DNA from: Lachnospira hominis (ex Liu et al. 2021) | GTDB taxonomy: Bacteria > Bacillota > Clostridia > Lachnospirales > Lachnospiraceae | Assembly (NCBI RefSeq): GCF_014287955.1 | Contig: NZ_JACOPD010000004.1 | Location: 62,001 to 126,000 of the forward strand | Length of the DNA stretch: 64,000 nucleotides | Reading direction: 5' to 3' | In this document: piece by piece, positions 1 through 6,695 of the stretch | Layout of the letters: each line of letters begins with the position of its first letter | Numbering within the stretch: position 1 is the stretch's first letter | Program-made: the position numbers and the translations under genes | The notes under the pieces: model-generated | What the model saw: only the letters and a program-made list of their open reading frames with translations | Databases searched by the model: none | Told to the model about the DNA's origin: nothing

Positions 1-2
1 TT

Positions 3-692
3 TATTTCGGAAAGCCTTGTGGTCTGATGGATCAGATGGCAAGTTCTACGGGAAATCTTGTTCATATTGATTTTGCTAACCCGGAAAATCCACAGGTTGA
101 AAAAATTGATTTTGATATGGAAAAGTATGGTTATAGACTATGTATTACGGATACAAAAGGCTCTCATGCTGATTTGACAGATGAATATGCGGCAGTTCCG
201 AAGGAAATGAAACTTGTTGCAAAATATTTTGGAAAAGAAGTGCTGCGTGATGTATCTGCAAATGATGTACTGGAAAACATTCATAATTTAAGAGAAAGAC
301 TTGGGGATAGATGTGTCCTTCGTGCACTACACTTTATTTGTGAGAATGAAAGAGTACAGAAAGAAGTAAGAGCATTGAAGTCAGGAAAGATAGGAGCATT
401 TTTGGAGAATGTGAAAGATTCTGGTAATTCTTCTTTTAAATATTTGCAGAATGTTTATTCAAATCAAGATATAAAAAATCAGAATGTATCCGTTGCACTG
501 CTTGTAAGTGAAATGCTTTTAGGAGAAAACGGTGTATGCAGGGTGCATGGCGGTGGTTTTGCTGGAACAATACAGGCATTTGTGAAGAATGAATATGTAG
601 AGTCTTATAAATCCGGAATGGATAATGTATTTGGTAACGGTTCCTGTAAAGATTTGAGAATAAGAAAATATGGCGGCATAAAAGTGTTATGA
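3..692 (+). CDS. galK: Galactokinase, C-terminal part (5' end outside window)
   Basis: GHMP-family sugar kinase that phosphorylates galactose to galactose-1-phosphate in the Leloir pathway (family knowledge). The reading frame is open from the first bases, so the gene is cut by the window edge and 229 residues are visible. It opens with GKPCGLMDQMASS, the segment carrying the conserved catalytic Asp of galactokinases, and contains the late glycine motif CRVHGGGFAGT near the C-terminus. The next gene downstream is a broken galE, so this was probably a gal operon. Apart from the cut 5' end it looks intact. Confidence 0.9.
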   Translation, partial: YFGKPCGLMDQMASSTGNLVHIDFANPENPQVEKIDFDMEKYGYRLCITDTKGSHADLTDEYAAVPKEMKLVAKYFGKEVLRDVSANDVLENIHNLRERLGDRCVLRALHFICENERVQKEVRALKSGKIGAFLENVKDSGNSSFKYLQNVYSNQDIKNQNVSVALLVSEMLLGENGVCRVHGGGFAGTIQAFVKNEYVESYKSGMDNVFGNGSCKDLRIRKYGGIKVL

Positions 693-712
693 AATAGAAA
701 GAAGGTTTTATT

Positions 713-845
713 ATGAGGATTTTGGTTTTAGGAGGGGCTGGCTATATTGGTTCACATACAGTATACAGATATTGAGACCATTATTTCAACAGCTTGGAAT
801 TGGCATATAAATCATCCTAAAGGTAACAAGTTAATGCCGGATTAG
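713..845 (+). pseudogene. galE: galE (UDP-glucose 4-epimerase) remnant with internal deletion
   Basis: The first codons read MRILVLGGAGYIGSHTVYR, the start of GalE with its NAD-binding GxxGxxG loop. After about 20 codons the frame stops. In the next frame a sequence reading DIETIISTAWNWHINHPKG follows and ends in TAG, which is the usual C-terminal tail of GalE. Head and tail are thus fused and roughly 290 codons are missing. It sits 20 bp after galK with its own ribosome binding site. It cannot encode a working epimerase, so galactose use needs another galE copy elsewhere. Confidence 0.85.
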
Positions 846-876
846 ACAACTGACATTATAAATTAAAAGGAGTTGC

Positions 877-1683
877 TTGCGAGTGTTATTGGTATATGAG
901 AACAAAACTGATGGAATAGCGGTTGAGTGGAAGAAAACAGTGCATTTTCCACCACATTTACACGAAGCAATAGAGGTAGTGTATGTAACTAATGGGAATA
1001 TTGAGCTTGGAGTTGGACAAGAATTGTATCACATGGACGAGGGTGATTTTGCAATCGTGTTCCCAAATGTAATACATCATTATCAGGTGTTTGGGAAAAA
1101 AGAAAATAAGGTAATATACCTGTATCTTGATCCGACCCTGTTTCCTTCCTATTATAAAGAGTTGCAGATATACAGCCCGAGGAACCCGGTTGTAAAAAAA
1201 GAGCGAGTGCATCCTGATGTAGTAAATGCCATAAAATATCTGGCAGGAATAACAGAGGGGAATTCCATGCTGATACAGGCATATGTACAGATGATTCTTG
1301 CCCATGTTTTCGCAGAAATGCCAATGGTTGATAAAAGTACAGTAGGGAGTGATGACTTGATTTATAATGCGGTAGAATATGTAGCCCAAAATTTTAGAGA
1401 GAAAGTCAGTCTTGAAAAAATGGCATACGATTTGTGTGTAAGCAAATATGTGTTATCAAGAATGTTTGCAAAAACCTTTCACTGTAATTTTAGTAAATAT
1501 GTGAATGGAGTCCGGTTAAATTATGCAGCTGCGGCACTAGAAAATACAATGGATTCCATTACAAATATATGTCTTGATTGTGGGTTTGAAAGTCAAAGAA
1601 CTTTTAACCGTGTTTTTAAGGATAGATACAAGATTACACCAAGAGAGTACAGAAAAAGAATGGAACACAATAATAAATGCTAA
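877..1683 (+). CDS. AraC-family transcriptional regulator
   Basis: 268-residue DNA-binding regulator. The N-terminal half (about 20-85) looks like an AraC-type cupin sensor (HFPPHLHEAIEVVYV, then GDFAIVFPNVIHHY). The C-terminal 100 residues hold two helix-turn-helix motifs (VSLEKMAYDLCVSKYVLSRMF and ITNICLDCGFESQRTFNRVFK), ending in the family signature ITPREYRK. The start is TTG at 877, placed 4 nt after AGGAG; no ATG fits. It follows the broken gal genes, so control of sugar use is plausible, but the ligand cannot be read from the sequence. Confidence 0.88.
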   Translation: MRVLLVYENKTDGIAVEWKKTVHFPPHLHEAIEVVYVTNGNIELGVGQELYHMDEGDFAIVFPNVIHHYQVFGKKENKVIYLYLDPTLFPSYYKELQIYSPRNPVVKKERVHPDVVNAIKYLAGITEGNSMLIQAYVQMILAHVFAEMPMVDKSTVGSDDLIYNAVEYVAQNFREKVSLEKMAYDLCVSKYVLSRMFAKTFHCNFSKYVNGVRLNYAAAALENTMDSITNICLDCGFESQRTFNRVFKDRYKITPREYRKRMEHNNKC

Positions 1684-1690
1684 TCGTATT

Positions 1691-1942
1691 ATGTCTGTGA
1701 GAATGACTATTGAAGATAATCAGGATACAGTCAATGCATTGATGAAAAAATTGAAAAATCCACCAGATGAATACAAGGATGCATACGATGCCGTATCAGA
1801 TTTATATGATGCATACATATCGCTTACTAACTGTGCAACAGATCCGTCGGGCAGTTTGCAGACATATTCAAGTACTTTTAATGATGCGGATACGAATACA
1901 TTAAATGCATATAAGACAATGGAACTGTATCTGGACGATTAA
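1691..1942 (+). CDS. Short hypothetical protein, probably a C-terminal remnant
   Basis: 83 residues of regular coding sequence (EDNQDTVNALMKKL, then YDAVSDLYDAYISLTN and SGSLQTYSSTFNDAD), ending just before a strong terminator. No ribosome binding site is visible and the frame runs back into the AraC gene. I read it as the tail of a longer helical, possibly secreted, protein whose front was lost. Function is not recognised. A real small gene starting at ATG 1691 cannot be excluded. Confidence 0.4.
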   Translation: MSVRMTIEDNQDTVNALMKKLKNPPDEYKDAYDAVSDLYDAYISLTNCATDPSGSLQTYSSTFNDADTNTLNAYKTMELYLDD

Positions 1943-1948
1943 AGAATG

Positions 1949-1979
1949 GGCAGAGTGCAGGATAGGCACTCTGCCTTTT
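1949..1979 (+). terminator. Rho-independent terminator
   Basis: Perfect 10-bp stem GGCAGAGTGC / GCACTCTGCC with a 7-nt loop followed by TTTT. It closes the gal/araC region. Confidence 0.85.
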
Positions 1980-2230
1980 AACTATACATTTTGGCATTAT
2001 GCAATGCCTAGATTAATGCAAAAATATTGACAGAAATACTCAAAAGCAAGGTTATGAATTTCTTTCTCACAAAAACCAATGACTTTTAAATGAAAATAAT
2101 TAAAGCTCGCAAGAAAATGCGATTATTTTAATTGCAAGAATAAGCGTTTTGTACTATAATTTAAAAAGTGAGTTTTTACTCAATTGTGACAAATATAACA
2201 TGTCTATAGAAGAAGCCACGAGGTGTGAGA

Positions 2231-2440
2231 ATGAGAGTAAGTTACAATAAATTATGGAAGTTATTGGTAGACAAAAAGATGAGTAAAGCCGATTTGAGAA
2301 AGGCTGTAGATATTGCTCCGAATACTCTTACAAAGATGCGTAAGGATGGAGAAGTGTCTATGAGTGTATTACTCAAGATTGCTACATATCTGGATTGCGA
2401 TATTAGCGATATCTGTGAGTTTGTGAAAGATGAAGAATAA
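2231..2440 (+). CDS. Small Cro/C1-type HTH regulator
   Basis: 69-residue single-domain DNA-binding protein. The helix-turn-helix is visible as KADLRKAVDIAPNTLTKMRK followed by SVLLKIATYLDCDISDI, the usual layout of one-domain XRE regulators in Firmicutes. ATG 2231 is preferred over GTG 2225 because GAGGT lies 6 nt upstream of it. It precedes a BrxA-like fragment and the Septu-like genes, so it probably controlled a defence locus (inference). Confidence 0.8.
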   Translation: MRVSYNKLWKLLVDKKMSKADLRKAVDIAPNTLTKMRKDGEVSMSVLLKIATYLDCDISDICEFVKDEE

Positions 2441-2460
2441 ACCTTGTTGGAGAGTGACAA

Positions 2461-2604
2461 ATGGCAGAGTTAGTATATAGTGCAGGACTTACATCAAAAT
2501 TATTTTGGCTACAGGAGTCCATAAAGACCGCAGGATATATCTTGGCTGGATGGACGGATAAACAGTTCTTTACTAGAAGTGGTATATATTCCGGGAGCTG
2601 CTGA
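2461..2604 (+). pseudogene. BrxA-like (DUF1819) N-terminal fragment, possible BREX relic
   Basis: 47 residues with a good ribosome binding site (TTGGAGAG). The sequence VYSAGLTSKLFWLQESIKTA resembles the N-terminus of BrxA, the small BREX phage-resistance protein, which usually starts with a YSAGL-type motif. It stops after GIYSGSC where the family (about 200 residues) should continue. Together with the preceding HTH gene and the PglZ-like fragment at 5091 it suggests a decayed BREX locus. The match is from memory of the family and the fragment is short. Confidence 0.45.
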
Positions 2605-2617
2605 TATAAGGAACACG

Positions 2618-2839
2618 ATGGAGAGTGGTGAGACAGAGATAATAACAACTATGTCGAAAGAGGACAAAGTACTTGCTTATATCCGGCAAAATGGAAGTAT
2701 TTCTATGCAAAAAGTAATGGAAACCTGTAACTACAGATCTAGAACTGGGGCAAGAAAACTAATAGATAAAATGATAAATGCGGATTTGATAGAAAAAACT
2801 GGAAAAGGAAACAATACAATATATAAAATTAAAGAATAG
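2618..2839 (+). CDS. Winged-helix DNA-binding protein, short, possibly a fragment
   Basis: 73 residues. Residues about 15-73 form a winged helix: KVLAYIRQNGSISMQKVMET, then RTGARKLIDKMINADLIEK and a wing strand. Such domains occur alone as regulators or at the C-terminus of AlbA-type ATP-binding regulators. AAGGA lies 5 nt before ATG 2618. It overlaps no other gene and precedes the Septu-like operon by about 100 bp, so it could regulate it or be a leftover of the older locus. Confidence 0.5.
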   Translation: MESGETEIITTMSKEDKVLAYIRQNGSISMQKVMETCNYRSRTGARKLIDKMINADLIEKTGKGNNTIYKIKE

Positions 2840-2938
2840 CTTAGTGGTCACTTTAAATAACAGAGTGACCACCATTACCAATATCAAAAGTGATTTGTGC
2901 AGATTATCTGTACAAATGGATTAGAAGGTGAAATATAA

Positions 2939-4255
2939 ATGAAATTGAAAAAAACAAGTATCACAAATTATAGATGCTTCAAAGAAGCAGAGATTGATTT
3001 TGATGAGCATACAACATTGATTGTCGGAAAGAATGGAGCTGGAAAGACTGCAATATTAGATGCAGTTGCTGTTGCAATCAGTACATTTTTACTAGGAATT
3101 GATGGTGGGGTAAGTAGAAGTATTTCAAAAGATGATGCCAGGTATGAGTTCTATGATCTTGATGGTACAGTTGATCCACAGCATCAGTTTCCTGTAAGTA
3201 TTGAAAGTACAGGTGATTGCCTGGATAATCATGATGTAAAATGGGTGCGTTCTCTAAATTCTGAAAGTGGAAATACAACAGTCAAAGAAGCAAGAGAATT
3301 AACCAATATATCAAAGAACACACAGAAGCGAATTATGACAGGCGATAAGTCATTAATTCTTCCGTTAATATCTTATTATGGTACCGGGCGTTTGTATGCA
3401 CAGAAGAAAGAAAAGAAAAACATAAAATCACTGACTGAATTTAAACGTCAGGTCGGTTATGTGGATTGTATGGCGGCTGAGTCAAATGAAAAGCTGATGC
3501 TTAATTGGTTTCAGATTCAGACTTTAAAAAGCCTTCAGGCACAGCAAAGGACAGGTAAGGTGGAAAAGCCTTTATTGTTAAAAACAGTAGAATCTGCTAT
3601 TTGCAAGTGTTTTGAAAGAATTAGTGGTTCAAAAAATGCCGATATTGTATTTGAACTAGATACACATAGATTAGTTTTAAATTTTGAGAGTGCAGATGGA
3701 AGTTTACAGAAATTCGCAATGGATGAAATGAGTGATGGTTATAAAAATACACTTAGTATGATTGGTGATATTGCATATCGTATGGCTGTATTGAATCCGA
3801 TGCTGGGTGACAAGGTTTTAGAAGATACATCTGGGGTTGTTGTGATTGATGAGATAGACTTGCATTTACATCCACAGTGGCAGCAGACTATTATAAGCGA
3901 CTTAAATAATATTTTCCCTAAGATACAATTTATTGTCAGTTCACATGCACCGGCAGTAATTAATTCAGTAGCCAGAGAACAGATTCGCATTTTGGATAAT
4001 GGAGAAATCTATATGCCGGCGGCACAAACTTATGGAAGAGATGCAAATTCTATATTAAGAGAAGTAATGAAGGTATCTGAACGCCCCACGGATATTAAGC
4101 AGCGTATGAATTTATTCTATTCATATATGGATGAAAATAATTACAAAGAAGCAAATAATGTATTGACAGAGATTGAAGCAATTGTTGGAACAACAGATCC
4201 TGATATTGCAGCAGCGAGAACATCACTGGACTTAGAAAAGATATTGGGAGAATAG
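2939..4255 (+). CDS. ptuA: PtuA-like AAA family ATPase (Septu defence)
   Basis: 438-residue OLD/SMC-like ATPase. Walker A is GKNGAGKT (about residue 30), a signature-like EMSDGYKN lies near 260, Walker B is VVVIDEIDLHLHPQW (about 300), and the switch histidine is in VSSHAPAVI (about 335). The next gene, 3 bp downstream, is a TIGR02646-type HNH nuclease. An ATPase plus this nuclease is the Septu (PtuAB) anti-phage pair, and also the effector pair of Ec78-type retrons. No reverse transcriptase is present here, so stand-alone Septu is the better call. The gene is full length and intact. Confidence 0.8.
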   Translation: MKLKKTSITNYRCFKEAEIDFDEHTTLIVGKNGAGKTAILDAVAVAISTFLLGIDGGVSRSISKDDARYEFYDLDGTVDPQHQFPVSIESTGDCLDNHDVKWVRSLNSESGNTTVKEARELTNISKNTQKRIMTGDKSLILPLISYYGTGRLYAQKKEKKNIKSLTEFKRQVGYVDCMAAESNEKLMLNWFQIQTLKSLQAQQRTGKVEKPLLLKTVESAICKCFERISGSKNADIVFELDTHRLVLNFESADGSLQKFAMDEMSDGYKNTLSMIGDIAYRMAVLNPMLGDKVLEDTSGVVVIDEIDLHLHPQWQQTIISDLNNIFPKIQFIVSSHAPAVINSVAREQIRILDNGEIYMPAAQTYGRDANSILREVMKVSERPTDIKQRMNLFYSYMDENNYKEANNVLTEIEAIVGTTDPDIAAARTSLDLEKILGE

Positions 4256-4258
4256 CAT

Positions 4259-4936
4259 ATGATAGTTGTGAGAAGAGAAAAAGAACCAAATAGTCTATTA
4301 CAATTTCGTAAGCAGTATCCTGATGCAGATTATGAGACTGACATACCTACAAATGTGCTTAAAGATATAAGAGAGCAGATGTGGGAGGAGCAAAGGCATC
4401 TGTGTGCATATTGTATGAGAAAAATTGACAGCCCAGTTATGGAAAGAATTGAGCATTGCAGACCAAGACATCCGCAAGATGAAGTGGAGCATGATAAGAA
4501 GGCAACTTTAGATTTTAAATGGATGCTTGGTGTATGTTATGGCAATAGTCTGACCAAAGGTGTAAATCCAGAGGATACAACTTGCGATGCTCATAGAGGA
4601 AACACAGAACTTGCAATAAACCCATTTGATGAATTGTCTGTCAGAAAGATAAAGTATAAAGCAAATGGAAGTATTTATTCAGATGATGAGAGTATTAACA
4701 AGGATGTCACAGAAACTTTGAATTTAAACTGTGAATCAGTTTCTCTTCCTGAAACACGTAAAAGAGTTTTGATGGAAGAGAAAAGTAGAATTATGAGAAA
4801 ATGCAAAGGAAAATCTCAGGATGCATTTATACGTGAATTAGAGCGTACATATGAAAGTCTGGTACAGAAACGGAATTTGACGCCGTATTGTGGAATAATT
4901 ATTTCATGGCTTGAGACTAAATTGAAGATATCATGA
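4259..4936 (+). CDS. ptuB: PtuB-like HNH endonuclease (Septu defence)
   Basis: 225-residue nuclease partner of the upstream ATPase. The HNH core is visible: HLCAYCMRKI (CxxC), then MERIEHCRPRH with the catalytic-type His, then CDAHRGN. The N-terminal RREKEPNSLLQFRKQYPDAD is typical of the TIGR02646 retron/Septu nuclease family. The start lies 3 bp after the ptuA stop, indicating translational coupling; GGGAG in the end of ptuA serves as ribosome binding site. It is expected to cleave nucleic acid when PtuA senses infection (family knowledge). Confidence 0.8.
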   Translation: MIVVRREKEPNSLLQFRKQYPDADYETDIPTNVLKDIREQMWEEQRHLCAYCMRKIDSPVMERIEHCRPRHPQDEVEHDKKATLDFKWMLGVCYGNSLTKGVNPEDTTCDAHRGNTELAINPFDELSVRKIKYKANGSIYSDDESINKDVTETLNLNCESVSLPETRKRVLMEEKSRIMRKCKGKSQDAFIRELERTYESLVQKRNLTPYCGIIISWLETKLKIS

Positions 4937-4958
4937 TGGAATAATTACATTTTTGATT

Positions 4959-5074
4959 ATCGAACACTTTATTGAACAAATTTTGTCTATCGGATACAAA
5001 GTGATCAATAAGCATCCGATAGTGTTCGATTAATATTCAGTAGTGACCGATAGTGTCCGATTAGTATCCATTAG
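4959..5074. repeat. Structured repeat block downstream of ptuB
   Basis: Nested inverted repeats: ATCGAACAC (4959-4967) pairs with GTGTTCGAT (5022-5030), and TATCGGAT (4988-4995) pairs with ATCCGATA (5014-5021). The right arm is repeated with changes at 5046-5074 (CCGATAGTGTCCGATTAG), giving two imperfect direct copies of about 30 nt. Role unknown; it may be a terminator, an operator array or a decayed structured RNA. Confidence 0.5.
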
Positions 5075-5090
5075 CAACTACTTACCGGAT

Positions 5091-5156
5091 ACTATTATCA
5101 TATTCTGGTTTGATGATAAAGGTGAATACGAGGGAGAAGTGTATTTTGAAGTTTAA
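5091..5156 (+). pseudogene. Possible PglZ N-terminal fragment (BREX relic)
   Basis: 21 codons before TAA read IIIFWFDDKGEYEGEV, which resembles the N-terminal FWYD-x-(D/E)G(E)F segment of the BREX protein PglZ. It has no start codon or ribosome binding site. Taken alone it is weak; with the BrxA-like fragment at 2461 it is suggestive that Septu replaced the middle of a BREX locus. Confidence 0.3.
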
Positions 5157-5203
5157 AACATTTGCAATGAAGATGATAATGTAATAATTCAAGCGTGGAG
5201 AAA

Positions 5204-5232
5204 AAGAATTCCGAAAGGGATTCTTTTTTTTT
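5204..5232 (+). terminator. Rho-independent terminator
   Basis: Stem AAGAATTCC / GGGATTCTT (one G-T pair) with a GAAA tetraloop, followed by a run of T. It separates the Septu-like patch from the next operon. Confidence 0.85.
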
Positions 5233-5424
5233 AAGAAAAATTTAGAAATGTATTTTATTAACCTCTGAGGGAAATAGCAAATTGTATGATTATGACAAAA
5301 GAAACCAGAATACATCAGATACGAAAATCACACGGACAATGTTTGACTATGAGTATTTAAAAATGTTGGCAATTCTTAAATTATTATATAATAATTGGGT
5401 ACATGATGATAGGGAAAAACAGGA

Positions 5425-5796
5425 ATGAGGACAGATAAGATAGGTATTAATATTTCAAAGTTAAGAAATGAGCGTGGAATTACGCAGGAACAGCTTGGCA
5501 GGGATATTGGGCTGACAGCTTCTGCTATTTCAAATATAGAGTGTGGCAGGAGTGTGCCATCAGTGGATACTTTGTGCAGATTTTCTGAGTTGTTTGGAGT
5601 TAAGGTGGACGCTATATTATCTGATGAATCAGATTCAGACCTGAATAAGCTTGAAATGGAAGAAAAACTTGTTACTGTTGACAGATATTTATCGGAAATA
5701 AAAGAGATGTCGGCTAATTACAGTATAGGTCATAGAAATTATGAGATTAGCAGGAAAGGAGGAGAAATAGTTTATAAAGCGTCATCAAAGGAATAG
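5425..5796 (+). CDS. XRE-family transcriptional regulator
   Basis: 123 residues. The N-terminal 65 form a Cro/C1 helix-turn-helix (ISKLRNERGITQEQLGRDIG, LTASAISNIECGRSVPSVDT). The C-terminal 50 residues are charged and probably helical. The likely -10 is TATAAT at 5387-5392 with TTGGCA upstream. It is the first gene before a cluster of membrane and secreted proteins with short spacers and probably controls them (inference). No similar function is recognised for the C-terminal tail. Confidence 0.85.
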   Translation: MRTDKIGINISKLRNERGITQEQLGRDIGLTASAISNIECGRSVPSVDTLCRFSELFGVKVDAILSDESDSDLNKLEMEEKLVTVDRYLSEIKEMSANYSIGHRNYEISRKGGEIVYKASSKE

Positions 5797-5827
5797 ATAA
5801 AATGTTTAATATGAGGAGGAAAACAGA

Positions 5828-6670
5828 ATGCACAGATTTATTGAATGGATAACAGATTTAATTGATGATTATGGGGAGGCATTTATAGAAGCCCCATTAA
5901 AGACATTATCTAAAACAGTATCATGGATATTTAGTATAGTAATAGGTGTAATGTCAGTGGTTGCATATATTAAGTTCATAGCAGGTGGCGGATATCCGCA
6001 TGCAATAGCAACAATCAAGAACTCAGAAGAGGGATTTTTTGCTGGTGTTGGAGATACATTTACAAATGGAACAGTACATATAGTAGCTAATAACGGAGTG
6101 TATAAGGCACTTGGGATAATATTTATAGTCCAGATAGTACTTGCACTGATAATGCTTTTCTTTGAAGGAAAGATATGGAAATGGGTACTTGCAATAATAG
6201 ATTTTATATTAATAGCTGTTTCTGGAATATGGTTCCTTATTAAATACAATCAGTATAACAAATTGTACGCTTCACTTGAGAAATTATATGATAATGAAGA
6301 AATAGATGAAGTAGGTTTTTCAAATGCTATTGATAAATGGATTAACAGTATAAGAGATAACATCAAGATTTTTGCAATAATTGCTGCAGTTGCTGTGGTG
6401 CTATTTATTGTGGTCATGATGATAAGTGAGGGTAGATGTGCAATATTTTCATTTGCAAAGAGTGCCGCAGTTACATGTGCAGCCATGCCTCTTGCAATTC
6501 TGATATTGGAAAATATTATTGGATTGGCAATTGGACTTGTGACAATTATTGTAATAGGAATAATTCTTCTCATAATATGTTCATTTGCTGACGGCGGTTC
6601 AGATTCATCAGTAGCTACTGAAGCATTTGACAGAGCGGGAAACTTTATTGGCTGGTTTCATAGAAAATAA
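5828..6670 (+). CDS. Hypothetical polytopic membrane protein
   Basis: 280 residues with about six hydrophobic segments: near 30-50 (SIVIGVMSVVAYIKFIAG), 93-112, 117-138, 178-200, and a long hydrophobic stretch 208-250 that likely crosses twice. A soluble charged loop lies at 145-175. The family is not recognised. AGGAGG sits 8 nt before the ATG. It is in line with the XRE regulator before it and the 770-residue exported protein after it, so the three probably form one operon. Confidence 0.65.
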   Translation: MHRFIEWITDLIDDYGEAFIEAPLKTLSKTVSWIFSIVIGVMSVVAYIKFIAGGGYPHAIATIKNSEEGFFAGVGDTFTNGTVHIVANNGVYKALGIIFIVQIVLALIMLFFEGKIWKWVLAIIDFILIAVSGIWFLIKYNQYNKLYASLEKLYDNEEIDEVGFSNAIDKWINSIRDNIKIFAIIAAVAVVLFIVVMMISEGRCAIFSFAKSAAVTCAAMPLAILILENIIGLAIGLVTIIVIGIILLIICSFADGGSDSSVATEAFDRAGNFIGWFHRK

Positions 6671-6695
6671 TGCATAAAACATAAGGGGATACATT

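Noticed and set aside
2939-5100. A complete retron (Ec78 type) with ptuAB
   Set aside because: No reverse transcriptase gene is present around ptuAB; only the effector pair and a structured repeat are seen.
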